A DNA stretch of 64,000 nt from Planctomycetia bacterium (GTDB lineage: Bacteria; Planctomycetota; Planctomycetia; Gemmatales; HRBIN36). This document shows, piece after piece, positions 16,901 to 24,863 of this stretch. The stretch spans positions 124,001-188,000 of the forward strand of contig JAEUIE010000002.1 of the NCBI GenBank assembly GCA_016795155.1, read 5' to 3'. Within the stretch, counting starts at the first letter, position 1. Every line of letters begins with the position of its first letter. Both the position numbers and the translations under genes were made by a program. The notes beneath the pieces are model-generated. The model did no database searches and was not told the DNA's origin. It worked only from the letters and a program-made list of their open reading frames with translations.

Positions 16901-16952
16901 GTTTATAACGGTTTAACTGAGACACAAGATTGGCTGATCGCTGTACTCGCAT
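13908..16952 (-). CDS. M36 (fungalysin-like) metallopeptidase with PPC domain
   Basis: This exported protease has about 1014 residues. The N-terminus has no classic signal peptide; it carries a basic stretch and LEDRSIPGN near residue 25, the N-terminal motif seen on exported proteins of Gemmataceae. Residues about 260-345 resemble the fungalysin propeptide (SAINITKDFISQNAQFLGIS). The zinc site HELGH lies at about 643-647 and the third ligand is in GRGLGEGWADYMAL. A PPPPPPPGG linker leads to a C-terminal PPC domain (about 885-1014: DRDWFKFTATSAGILTINV), which normally helps secretion or binding. The ATG at 16952 is chosen because GGAGAGA lies in front; the GTG at 16967 lies in that ribosome site. 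Confidence 0.9.
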   Translation of the reverse strand: MRVQRSANLVSQLNRYKPNIETLEDRSIPGNMILGPSGIELPFAVSGQKSPLLTSTAVNNAVASLRTTTSTSVQDNFDLVRAAAKQLVNGIFNRTSQPSQSKSGSVIDTSLSNQSSGTNMTFRKDSFEQAVQNLTNLINAASSTQSSGSSSLGSLSNSIKTSIGGVGILPSTSKTPTPPANNTNNSPNSIYKLADGDSGGYDTRSDLRQNAPISTLNASQLQGEALLRQTATDLNYTVDSVFGIPSSMINLSSPLTGPRVGSAINITKDFISQNAQFLGISATDVNTLRDVGSYNWSTGGGIVHLQQYVNNRPVIGTNSGSAVRADGSLVILNNGMIPNVSSTINATTPVLTAQQAILRAAQDAGLTVRGTLASTTPRGVEQVPTFINASISIDPIPVSLQYLPIGPGETRLVYNTRIFIPGSAYMFEYNIDAVTGQAWNRTNWVAGDSYRVFQAPVSNPGDGSRTLVVNPADPLASPYGWHDINGRTGAEYFYTRGNNTSTIWAPLADHEADPPILNGTPAFGVGGNNYDFPLNVALHPNSYSNSATTQLFYAVNYFHDVTYRAGFNEVAGNFQQNNYGRGPTTSQNDPIRAFAQSGSQIGYSNNAFFAPTPDGIAPRTHFFIWAGSAGVRDTDLDNDIIFHELGHGLSTRLVGGPQYAGSLSQTFEGRGLGEGWADYMALVLGQKQTDNKTTRQTVGNWVQGQNAAGNGIRNYPYSYNQVISPYTYSDFDQQQSSHGDGNGFYSYYTMGEIWANALNDFTLNMTENYGYNADMLNGDAGNNRAFKLVVAAMALTPFAPSSIEARNALVAADQFQYGGAYQREIWDAMARRGLGVRAIAATPDPDDPAENPPVPWTLQEDFTQPDFTNVPPPPPPPGGNGSNDNFYEPNETSNRAFDLGTLPTGATSVDDLQIKQPQAGRAQDRDWFKFTATSAGILTINVDVATSAGDIDLYVYRSKNGSPTALTKIGQGVTRTRGASETVNIAVGAGITYYFAVAGYNNGWGNYNINITAP

Positions 16953-17374
16953 GACGTCTCTCTCCACAATAGCTGGTGCGGTTGGTCATCCTGACAAAGC
17001 GGAAAGGCACCAACAAAAAAGATGGGCCACGAAGATAAAGCTAACCGCCTGCCACGACCTCGCAAGTTAAAATGTGGGAAATACCCTGAGTTACCGGCCC
17101 GAAAAGCTCCACTATTCCGCAAACCATGCGTAACTCTGAGAAACTCTCTGAATCATGCAACATCCTCAGGATTTTTCCTTAAGTCTCTAGACGCATAAGA
17201 GGGGCGATTAGTTCCAACATTCAATGCGCCAAGTTCAGCAGTCCCATTATGACAAGGCATGAATCAAAGTGCAAGCGCCACTTTGGATGTTCCATATCTT
17301 TATGTTTACCAAGCCGATTTCTGAAATGATAGCACTACTATAATGTTCATATCTCCTTGCAGCAGGATCACGAC
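16953..17374. other. Intergenic region between divergent genes
   Basis: These 422 bases separate the minus-strand M36 gene from the plus-strand DUF4159 gene. A perfect TATAAT lies at 17339-17344, about 30 bases before the DUF4159 start, but no good -35 box was found 16-18 bases upstream. The side facing the peptidase has no convincing promoter and no riboswitch I can recognise. No small gene is supported. Confidence 0.4.
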
Positions 17375-19759
17375 ATGAAGTATCAACTCTCCACGATCCT
17401 CATACTCTGCCTGGCTTTTCCTGAACCGATTCTGGCTCAGGCTCCGGAAATTACGCCGCAGCAGGTTCGCGAAGCCATCCAGAAAGGCATCGATTTCCTG
17501 AAACGTACTCAGGATAACCAGACCGGGAATTGGGAGAGATTTAACGCTGCTCCGATTCAACTAGGCGACTACACAGGCGGAGTTACGGCACTGGCCACGA
17601 TTGCACTGCTGGAATCGGGAGTGCCACCCTCTGATCCTGTCATGAAAAAGGCGCTCGATTATCTTGAGAAATTGCCTCCGAAGAAGACCTATGTGGCCAG
17701 CCTGCAGGCGATTGCCCTTTCGCAGGCTGACCCGCAGCGATACGGGCCTAAGATCAGGGAAATCATTGATTGGCTGATCCAGGTGGCCGATGCATCGGCT
17801 CAAGGCTCTATGATTGCCTGGGGTTACCCCATGGGAGGAATAAACCGGCCTGATCATTCCAATACTCAATATGCCGTGCTGGCATTGCGAGAGGCTCATG
17901 CAGCGGGAATCACGGTGAAGCCTGAAATCTGGCAGAAGGTCAAGAAGATGTACCTGGCGAGCCAGAATGCCTCTGGAGGCTGGGGTTACAACATCGAAGG
18001 CGATGGCAGCGAGCGGCTGACCATGACATCTGCTGGAGTTTGTGGGCTGCTCATCTGCGATATGAGTTTGCCGATTATTCAAGGCCCACCCAATGCCGAT
18101 GGCGAGTATGCCAACTGTGGAATGCGTGATGTCGACAACGAAAAAGCAATCGAGCGGGGATTAAGGCAGATTGGAAACAAGTTCAACATCGATATTGGCC
18201 GTAATATCTTTCAGGGCACCTCGTTTCCCTTTTACAACATTTATGGTATCGAGCGTGTAGGCCGTTTTTCCGGTCTTCGATTTTTCAATCGTGGTGGCAC
18301 CATGATTGACTGGTATCGTCAGGGGGTTAAGACGCTGCTGGCTGTACAAAGTCAAGCAGGGAAATGGGAGAGCAGGGCACTCATCGATGGCGATCCGGTA
18401 CTGGCGACCAGTTTCAGCCTGCTGTTTCTGGCCAAGGGCAAGATGCCTATTCTGGTACAAAAGATCGCACATGGCCCCACGCCGCGTGGTTACACTGGCA
18501 ACTGGAATATTCATCACAATGATGTCAGGAACCTTACCGATTTCTGTTCCAAGCAGGTTTTCAAGAAAGAGAACCGAGCGGTACCGATGACCTGGCAGAT
18601 TTTTGATGCAGCCCGGCAGGCTGTTGGTCGCGATGTTTCTCAGGATGTCATCCTGCAAGACCTGTTACAGGCCCCGATCTGTTACATCAACGGCAGCGAA
18701 GCACCCAAGTTTTCCGAGGGAGAGAAGACACTGCTCAAACGATATGTCGAGCAGGGTGGCTTCATTCTGGCAGAAGCCTGTTGTGGTAGTGGTGACTTTG
18801 ATCAAGGATTCCGGAAGCTTTGCAAAGAGCTGTTCCCTGATCGTGAGTTGACACCATTGGCAGCGGGGCATCCTATTTGGAATGCGGCATTTCCGGTTGA
18901 ACCAGGCAGCTTTTCACTGCAGGGAATTGACCTGGGCTGCAAGACATGCCTAGCTTATGCACCCAAGGGTATTTCTTCGCACTGGGAAGCCAACCTGCAC
19001 AAGGAATTCCCTAAGACCAAATTGGCGTTTCACCTTGGTGCCAACATCGTGGCATATGCTACGGGTCTGGAGCCGCCGGAAGACAAGCTGAGCAAGAAAA
19101 CGCTGGTTCAGAATGAAGAATCAGCCATCCAACGAAACTTCCTGCAGATTGCTCAGGTCAACTATGGCAGCAAGAACTGGCAGCCTGCCCCTAATGCCAT
19201 GCGCGTGCTGATGACGGAAGCCTCGAAGCAGGGTCTGGATGTTATTCTGCAGACCAAAGCACTGACGTTGGATGATGCAGATTTATTCAATAGCAAGTTT
19301 CTGTACATGCATGGCCGGGGTGATTTCACCTGGACGGAGGAGCAATCGAAGCGGCTTCGCGGGCATCTTGAGAATGGCGGGGCACTGCTGTGCGATGCCT
19401 GCTGTGGCGACAAGACTTTTGACAAGCGATTCCGCGAGAATATCAAAGCTACTTTCGGAAGAGAACTGGAGGCTATTCCTATCAGTGATCCACTCTATTC
19501 CAAGCGCGTCAGCGGGAAAGAGATTCAACGACTCAATTGTCGAACGGAATCGGGCAAGGCTTATGCTCCGATGGAGCCTGCGCTGGAAGGGATAAGGCTG
19601 GATCCCAAAGACCCCACCAGTCCCTGGGTGGTGATGTACAGCAAGTATGACATAGGCTGCGCTTTGGATCGCCATGCCTCAGCAGATTGCGTAGGGTATC
19701 AGCATGAGAGTGCATTGGAACTGGCCATGCAGGTGCTGCTATATGCGATGAAGGAGTAA
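17375..19759 (+). CDS. Squalene-cyclase-like toroid protein with two DUF4159 domains
   Basis: The 794-residue product has a signal peptide ending near P-I-L-A-Q-A. Residues about 30-370 form an alpha/alpha toroid resembling prenyltransferase/squalene-hopene cyclase repeats (for example NASGGWGYNIEGDGSERLTM), without a clear catalytic D-x-D-D. Two DUF4159-like domains follow. The first has ICYINGSEAPKFSEGEKTLL and GGFILAEACCGS; the second has LYMHGRGDFTWTEEQSKRL and GGALLCDACCGD. DUF4159 is common in planctomycetes and has a Rossmann/GATase-like look; its function is unknown. The doubled DUF4159 and its conserved A-C-C-G are worth noting. The ATG at 17375 has AGGA upstream. Confidence 0.8.
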   Translation: MKYQLSTILILCLAFPEPILAQAPEITPQQVREAIQKGIDFLKRTQDNQTGNWERFNAAPIQLGDYTGGVTALATIALLESGVPPSDPVMKKALDYLEKLPPKKTYVASLQAIALSQADPQRYGPKIREIIDWLIQVADASAQGSMIAWGYPMGGINRPDHSNTQYAVLALREAHAAGITVKPEIWQKVKKMYLASQNASGGWGYNIEGDGSERLTMTSAGVCGLLICDMSLPIIQGPPNADGEYANCGMRDVDNEKAIERGLRQIGNKFNIDIGRNIFQGTSFPFYNIYGIERVGRFSGLRFFNRGGTMIDWYRQGVKTLLAVQSQAGKWESRALIDGDPVLATSFSLLFLAKGKMPILVQKIAHGPTPRGYTGNWNIHHNDVRNLTDFCSKQVFKKENRAVPMTWQIFDAARQAVGRDVSQDVILQDLLQAPICYINGSEAPKFSEGEKTLLKRYVEQGGFILAEACCGSGDFDQGFRKLCKELFPDRELTPLAAGHPIWNAAFPVEPGSFSLQGIDLGCKTCLAYAPKGISSHWEANLHKEFPKTKLAFHLGANIVAYATGLEPPEDKLSKKTLVQNEESAIQRNFLQIAQVNYGSKNWQPAPNAMRVLMTEASKQGLDVILQTKALTLDDADLFNSKFLYMHGRGDFTWTEEQSKRLRGHLENGGALLCDACCGDKTFDKRFRENIKATFGRELEAIPISDPLYSKRVSGKEIQRLNCRTESGKAYAPMEPALEGIRLDPKDPTSPWVVMYSKYDIGCALDRHASADCVGYQHESALELAMQVLLYAMKE

Positions 19760-19768
19760 TTTGTGGAG

Positions 19769-20158
19769 TCAGGGATGCAGAACAGATCGAACACGAATGG
19801 TGATGCGGTCTACACCTCGTTTTGCAACCAACAGAAATGGAGGCTCAAGATCAGGATCGTGTTGAAGTACATTATTGATGGTGTCTATGGTGACCGATGC
19901 GTCAAAATGGCCAGGTCTGATGTAGAAGATTCCTATCAGTGGCTGGTTTTGCTGAACAGCTAATGAACCGAAGTCAGCATCATGCGTCACAACAACTCGA
20001 CCTTCGCTGTAAGCTATAGCAAGTAAGTGTGAGTCCAATTGGCCTTCCCAGCCTCTTTCGCTGACATCAATAACGTCAAATCCTATCTGGCGTAGATATG
20101 CAATTACTTCCGGAATGATGTTCTCATCAGTAAGCAGAGGAAAGTCACGGAGCTTCAT
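19769..20158 (-). CDS. DUF5615 PIN-like toxin
   Basis: This 129-residue protein matches the DUF5615 (Mut7-C/PIN-like) family: FPLLTDENIIPEVIAYLRQIGFDV at the start, then AIAYSEGRVVVTHDADFG, which supplies the Asp residues of a PIN-like metal site. It is paired with a DUF433 gene whose stop overlaps its ATG (ATGA). Such DUF433/DUF5615 pairs are treated as toxin-antitoxin modules in which the PIN-like partner is a presumed RNase. The evidence here is family and gene order only. Confidence 0.85.
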   Translation of the reverse strand: MKLRDFPLLTDENIIPEVIAYLRQIGFDVIDVSERGWEGQLDSHLLAIAYSEGRVVVTHDADFGSLAVQQNQPLIGIFYIRPGHFDASVTIDTINNVLQHDPDLEPPFLLVAKRGVDRITIRVRSVLHP

Positions 20159-20385
20159 GCCGGAATCCGTACGGTGGATTCGACTTCATTACGGACACGG
20201 TTGGCGGCGAATAACATCGCTTGCTTCACATCTTCTTCGGAGACATGAGGATAGGTTTCAACAAACTTCTGAATAGTGCCACCACTAGCCATGTATTCAA
20301 GAACAAATTCAACACTGAGACGTGTACCGGCAATGACAGGCTTGCCACCGAGGATGCCGGGGTTCGATGTAATGCGATCGTACAT
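20155..20385 (-). CDS. DUF433 antitoxin
   Basis: This 76-residue protein is a typical DUF433 member: ITSNPGILGGKPVIAGTRLSVEFVLEYMASG, followed by a helix-turn-helix-like second half (TYPHVSEEDVKQAMLFAANR). DUF433 proteins act as the antitoxin and probable autoregulator of the DUF5615 partner encoded right behind it with a 4-base overlap. AGGAGATACCC precedes the ATG. Confidence 0.88.
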   Translation of the reverse strand: MYDRITSNPGILGGKPVIAGTRLSVEFVLEYMASGGTIQKFVETYPHVSEEDVKQAMLFAANRVRNEVESTVRIPA

Positions 20386-20476
20386 GGGTATCTCCTGCAG
20401 GATGATTGTACCCCATCAACCAGGCTTTAACAATTATCTTACTCGAAACGATGCCTGTTTTAGAACAAGGACCGAC

Positions 20477-21835
20477 TCAACGACACCCACCTTTCGGTCT
20501 GCTCATCACCAGATACCGCAGAGGCCAGGGGATGATCAGAATCCAGGCGAGGTATCGTGTCCACTGCAGTGTCGTATTCCATTCCACAGTATGAATTGGA
20601 TATGCGCTGAGGGAGTAGTTGATAAGCTTGTTGTCTTTCATAACACTGCTGAGCATGATCAGCTTGTGCCAGTCGGGAGAATGTTGAAACTCCTCGTTTG
20701 CTAATCCTTCAATGTGACGAAGGGGTTTCTGGCTGTCGAGATCACGAATGGTGATGGATCTTTTCTGGCTGTAATCCTGCGTGATGCCAACGATGCTGAA
20801 GAATTTTTCCAGGGTTGCCAGGAATGGTGAGGCAAAAGGTTTGTTCTCCTGATGAGTTACTTCGATGAGATGAGGAGGAACTATGAAAGTACCCTGCTTG
20901 AATGTCAGTCCATGCAACGGATGGCTGTCGAGTTCCTGAAGAACCTGCGATTTGGGGTCGATGCGGTAACAACGGAACTGCTGTTGCAGTGTAGAATTCG
21001 CAGGATTCGATTTGATGTAGTTATTCAGGATGATGGTATCATCCGGTAGAAACTGAACGTGGTAGGAAAGGAAGCCTTGGATCGGTTGGCTGGTGTATTG
21101 CACGGTCCAATCGCGTGTGTTGTACAGTTCAATGAGATACTTGTCTTGTGCACGAAACAGCAGCAGATAGAGGCGATCAGGAGTTAAGGCTGCGTGGAGG
21201 GGCTTCATCTCATTGACGGCGAATTCCTTGATAACTTTGCCAGTGGAAAGATTGATTATCGCACTGGGGGAAGGGTTTTGCGATTTGTTTGCGGAACCAG
21301 GTAAAGTGAATGAACTTCGCAAGGCCCAATAATCTTGTTGGTTTTTCGCTCGCTCCAGCACGAACAATAATTCGTTGGTTTTTGCTTCAATCACCGGGCC
21401 AACAGGTTTGCCATCATTGCGGGAAACGAAGCAGTTCATATAGCCTTCTGCTGAGGGTGTCTGCAGGGTAGAGAAAATGAGCAATTCTGAGTGGCTACTG
21501 CCTGCGAGTTTGTATGGTGGGTGTTTTCCTTTTACATTGACCGGCAGTTCAATCTCGATCTTCTGGAGTAGATCGCCAGCAGTCAAACTGCGTCGTTCGA
21601 TGTATCGATGCACTTCTTTTGTCACCGTGTCGAAACATTCGACATAGCAGGATGACTGATCATTCAAAGCAACCTCGCCGACCAGTTGACTCGATCGCAT
21701 TTCATATCGGACCGTATCGATCAGCGGCACTTGCCAGGTGGGTCTGGGAATGCTGTACCAGTAGGCCCAGGCAAAGAGGGCCAGGCCTGCAAAGATAGCC
21801 AGATCAAAATGCCAGCGGCGAAGATGTTTCAACAT
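20477..21835 (-). CDS. Envelope protein of unknown function with a membrane segment at each end
   Basis: I do not recognise a family. The 452-residue product has one membrane segment near residues 12-29 (FDLAIFAGLALFAWAYWYSI) and another near the C-terminus (YLAWILIIPWPLRYLVM). The roughly 390-residue region between them is rich in beta strands and polar residues and could fold as a propeller-like domain in the periplasm. The tail is short and basic (SRPKGGCR). A similar LIPWPLR membrane-exit sequence occurs in the GAF-HlyD protein. It stands alone, with divergent genes upstream and the toxin pair downstream. Confidence 0.6.
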   Translation of the reverse strand: MLKHLRRWHFDLAIFAGLALFAWAYWYSIPRPTWQVPLIDTVRYEMRSSQLVGEVALNDQSSCYVECFDTVTKEVHRYIERRSLTAGDLLQKIEIELPVNVKGKHPPYKLAGSSHSELLIFSTLQTPSAEGYMNCFVSRNDGKPVGPVIEAKTNELLFVLERAKNQQDYWALRSSFTLPGSANKSQNPSPSAIINLSTGKVIKEFAVNEMKPLHAALTPDRLYLLLFRAQDKYLIELYNTRDWTVQYTSQPIQGFLSYHVQFLPDDTIILNNYIKSNPANSTLQQQFRCYRIDPKSQVLQELDSHPLHGLTFKQGTFIVPPHLIEVTHQENKPFASPFLATLEKFFSIVGITQDYSQKRSITIRDLDSQKPLRHIEGLANEEFQHSPDWHKLIMLSSVMKDNKLINYSLSAYPIHTVEWNTTLQWTRYLAWILIIPWPLRYLVMSRPKGGCR

Positions 21836-21919
21836 AGCGGCATAATCATAGCAGCAGGCGGGGCAGGTTCACTATAACAAAGCATAAGTGTTAAGTGCTT
21901 TTAATCAGGAGAAAGAGAC

Positions 21920-22279
21920 ATGTTCTGTCATATGCTGATTGGTTTAATGATGCTGGTGCCTGGGGCAGCAGCCGACGAAAAGATTGATGGCAAGCTGCTG
22001 GTGGGCAAATGGGAACCAGCCAAATTACCTGATGGTGTAGACAAACTGGTGGTGGAATACACCAAGGATAATAAGGTCACTGTGGAGGTAGAAACCCAGG
22101 GAATGAAGCTGAAATTCGAAGGTACGTACAAACTCGATGGCGATAAGCTCAATGTGAAAGTCGATGTTAATGGCAATGAGCAGGATCAGACACGGAAGAT
22201 AACCAAGCTGACAACTGATGAGATGGTAACTAACGATGATGAGAAGAAAGAAGAACGGAAGTACAAGAAGGTGAAGTAG
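21920..22279 (+). CDS. Lipocalin-like small exported protein (Gemmata TIGR03066-type)
   Basis: This 119-residue protein has a short signal peptide ending at AAADEK, then KLLVGKWEPAKLPDGVDKLV and a series of short beta strands (KVTVEVETQGMKLKFEGTYK, LDGDKLNVKVDVNGNE). It ends in a Lys/Glu-rich tail. The opening GKW motif and strand pattern match the small lipocalin-like paralogue family expanded in Gemmata (TIGR03066). These bind unknown ligands. AGGAGAAAGAGAC precedes the ATG. Confidence 0.7.
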   Translation: MFCHMLIGLMMLVPGAAADEKIDGKLLVGKWEPAKLPDGVDKLVVEYTKDNKVTVEVETQGMKLKFEGTYKLDGDKLNVKVDVNGNEQDQTRKITKLTTDEMVTNDDEKKEERKYKKVK

Positions 22280-22373
22280 GTTTCCTGTTCACGAAATTCC
22301 ATGCCCATCCATGGAAATGGATGGGCAGTTGAGTTGTTCAGTTAACAGGCAAACGACGAAGAAGGAGAAAATC

Positions 22374-22607
22374 ATGACCATCGAATTGAAGTTGCCTGCT
22401 GAACTTGAAATATTAGCTCGCGCCCGCGCAGATGAATCCTTCAACGGCGACATGCAAGTTATGCTCGAAACGGTCCTGCGTGATTATCTGGCAAGCGATG
22501 GATACGACGAAGAACTGGATCAACTACTGTTGGAGGCTGTAAACACGCCCCTCATCCCGATGCCCCAAGACTGGCGAGAATTAATCAAAAAGAAGCAACC
22601 CGGATAA
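22374..22607 (+). CDS. ParD-like antitoxin candidate
   Basis: This 77-residue acidic protein lies 8 bases upstream of a ParE-like toxin gene and is its likely antitoxin. It starts with MTIELKLPAELEILARARAD, which suits a ribbon-helix-helix-like or ParD-type N-terminus, and ends with a toxin-wrapping tail (PMPQDWRELIKKKQPG). The ATG at 22374 is preceded by GAAGGAGAAAATC, so the longer open frame starting at 22311 is not used. The family match is weak; the call rests mainly on size and gene order. Confidence 0.65.
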   Translation: MTIELKLPAELEILARARADESFNGDMQVMLETVLRDYLASDGYDEELDQLLLEAVNTPLIPMPQDWRELIKKKQPG

Positions 22608-22615
22608 AGTCTGGC

Positions 22616-22936
22616 ATGCTCATCCCATTTCTTTTCCAGAGTGCTGTTGTAGACATTCAGGGACTTCATGCCTATTTTGAGGAACGGCAAAGCGCACCAT
22701 TGGCTGAGCGATTTGTCAGCGCAGTTTTTGCTGCTATGGGCTACGTTGCAGAGTTTCCTGAAATGGGAGCTATCCATCAAACCCGCAACAAGCAATTGGT
22801 GGATGTCAGGTACTGGACAATTCGTGAGTTTCCGAACTACGTCATCTACTATCGAACCGATGGAAAGCGATTAATGGTCATGAGAGTGGTTCACGGCGCC
22901 AGAAAAGTGAACAAGTTGCTTCGAGACCTTAATTGA
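22616..22936 (+). CDS. ParE/RelE-superfamily toxin
   Basis: This 106-residue protein has the ParE-type pattern. An N-terminal helical pair (VVDIQGLHAYFEERQSAPL, AERFVSAVFAAMGYVAEFPE) is followed by the strands VRYWTIREFPNYVIYYRTDG and LMVMRVVHGARKV; the V-x-H-G-x-R end is typical. Family members inhibit DNA gyrase or cleave mRNA on the ribosome. The gene follows the antitoxin candidate by 8 bases in the same orientation. It has a methionine at 22616 but only a weak ribosome site, as expected for a coupled toxin gene. Confidence 0.82.
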   Translation: MLIPFLFQSAVVDIQGLHAYFEERQSAPLAERFVSAVFAAMGYVAEFPEMGAIHQTRNKQLVDVRYWTIREFPNYVIYYRTDGKRLMVMRVVHGARKVNKLLRDLN

Positions 22937-22991
22937 ACAAGATTGTTTAGGAAATCAACTTGGTATTATCGCCGTATGCTTGATTAGAGGT

Positions 22992-24863
22992 TTAGGAACG
23001 TACCACAAACTTCTCCGTCGGCTTATCATCTTTCGCAGCAGCCATCACGCCCAGTTGAATAACGCTTCGCTGTTGTTCCTTTTCCAGATAGCCTCGGCCT
23101 TTCTTGACATTGACATGATCCCATGCCAGGCGTTCGGTGGTTGGCCTTTGGCGGTGAACGAAGAAATCGAAGTCGATGCACAGGTCCATCACTACCTGCC
23201 ACCAGAGTTCGGGACGGAAACACTCGCTCCAGGCATCGAGCCTGGCTCCGCGTCGATAGGCTTCCAGAATCACCTGGGCAATGCGACGATCACCTCGTGT
23301 CAGCAATCCTTCGAGCATGCTGCAATCCAATCCATGTTGTTTGATCTTTACCCAGCGAAGGGTGCATTTGCTTCGCATGTATTTGCCCGCCCATTGCAGG
23401 TATTCACGGGTCTGCATGCCATTCCACTGGTACGGCGTGTGGGGCTTGGGAACAAAGTTGGAAACCGCAGCGACCACTTCAACGAACTTCCCGGTAACTT
23501 CCTTGCCGATGCGTGAAATGGTTTCAGCCATCTCAACAATGCCTTCGAGATCAACGGGGCGTTCGCCTGGCAGACCAATGAGGAAGTAGAGTTTGACATG
23601 CTTCCAACCGAGTCGGAACGCTTCGCGACAACCGGCGAATAAATCTTCGTTACTGACCGGCTTACGAATCTGTTCCCGCATATCGTTGCGGGCGACTTCG
23701 GGAGCCAGCGTCAGGCCTTGTTTTCGGGCACCTTTGATGAGTTTGGGCAGGTTTCTGAACTGGTGATTAACCCGCAGTGAAGGCAGAGAAACGTTCACAC
23801 CTAGAGGGTTGAACACTTCGTGCATCCGCTGGACAAGTTGTTCAAATTCAGGGTAATCGCTGCTGGATAGACTCAGCAAGCTGATTTCGTTGTAACCCGT
23901 ATTCCGGTAGCTTTCCAATGCTGATTGCACGATGCATTCGACGCTGCGCGTGCGAAGCGGACGCTTAATAACAGTGCTCTGGCAGAACCGGCATTGCCAG
24001 GGGCAGCCCCGCATGATTTCGATGGCAATGCGGTCGTGGGTGGTTTCAACGAATGAAACAATCGGAGCTAATGGAAGCTGGTAGTCATCAAAATCACGCT
24101 GGATGGCCGCAGCGGTTACTTCGAGAGGCACATCAGGCCGAGTGCGATGCATGGCAGCCAGGGTGCCATCGGCATGGTATTCGGGTTCGTAAAAGCGGGG
24201 AGCGTACAGGCAGGTGAGTGCTGAGTCTTGACTGCTGAGTCCTGAGACAAGTCGTGCGATCAATTCTTCACGGCTAACTGGGTTTTCGGAAAATTGGTTT
24301 TGCTCTTTCAGCGACATCCAGCGGTGCATGAGTTGGGGGAGGATATCTTCGCCGTCGCCGATAACGAAGACATCAATGAATGGTGCAAGGGGTTCCGGAT
24401 TTTGTGCACCGGGGCCACCACAAATGACCAATGGATGTTCGAGTGTGCGATCAACGCTATGCAGCGGTATCTGGCCAAGATCGAGCATGGCCAGCACATT
24501 GGTGTAACAGATTTCATACTGCAGGCTGAAACCGAGCAAGTCGTATTGATGCAGGGGAGTGTAGGATTCCAGGCCATAGAGTGGGAGTTGGTGTTTCCGG
24601 AGTTGGTGTTCCATATCGAACCAGGGCATGAAACAGCGTTCGCAGGCCCACTGCGGATCGCGATTCATCTGGCTGTAGAGAACCTGCATGCCGTGATGAC
24701 TCATTCCCAGTGAGTAAGTGTCTGGGAATGCCAGGCATAAGGTGCCACGAACAGAACGATGATCTTTATGCACACTGTTCAATTCGTTGCCGAGGTACTG
24801 AGCTGGTTTCAATACACGCAACAGTAACTTCTGGATGGACTGTTTGAGTGCCTGATTGGTCAT
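22992..24863 (-). CDS. TIGR03960-type B12-binding radical SAM protein
   Basis: This 623-residue protein has a cobalamin-binding-like N-terminal part (SLGMSHHGMQVLYSQMNR, VICGGPGAQNPEPLAPFIDVF) and a radical SAM core with CPWQCRFC near residue 270, the Cx3Cx2C cluster-binding motif. Residues after it follow the family pattern (LPSLRVNHQF, TLAPEVARNDMREQIRKPV, HVKLYFLIGLPGE). It corresponds to the larger partner of the TIGR03960/TIGR03936 set, in which the two parts are separate or fused; the DUF2344 partner is absent here. The substrate is unknown. The gene diverges from the PEP-CTERM gene. Confidence 0.85.
   Translation of the reverse strand: MTNQALKQSIQKLLLRVLKPAQYLGNELNSVHKDHRSVRGTLCLAFPDTYSLGMSHHGMQVLYSQMNRDPQWACERCFMPWFDMEHQLRKHQLPLYGLESYTPLHQYDLLGFSLQYEICYTNVLAMLDLGQIPLHSVDRTLEHPLVICGGPGAQNPEPLAPFIDVFVIGDGEDILPQLMHRWMSLKEQNQFSENPVSREELIARLVSGLSSQDSALTCLYAPRFYEPEYHADGTLAAMHRTRPDVPLEVTAAAIQRDFDDYQLPLAPIVSFVETTHDRIAIEIMRGCPWQCRFCQSTVIKRPLRTRSVECIVQSALESYRNTGYNEISLLSLSSSDYPEFEQLVQRMHEVFNPLGVNVSLPSLRVNHQFRNLPKLIKGARKQGLTLAPEVARNDMREQIRKPVSNEDLFAGCREAFRLGWKHVKLYFLIGLPGERPVDLEGIVEMAETISRIGKEVTGKFVEVVAAVSNFVPKPHTPYQWNGMQTREYLQWAGKYMRSKCTLRWVKIKQHGLDCSMLEGLLTRGDRRIAQVILEAYRRGARLDAWSECFRPELWWQVVMDLCIDFDFFVHRQRPTTERLAWDHVNVKKGRGYLEKEQQRSVIQLGVMAAAKDDKPTEKFVVRS

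Noticed and set aside
16953-17374. Riboswitch or small RNA between the M36 and DUF4159 genes
   Set aside because: No known aptamer core or strong multi-stem structure was visible; only a TATAAT near the DUF4159 gene.
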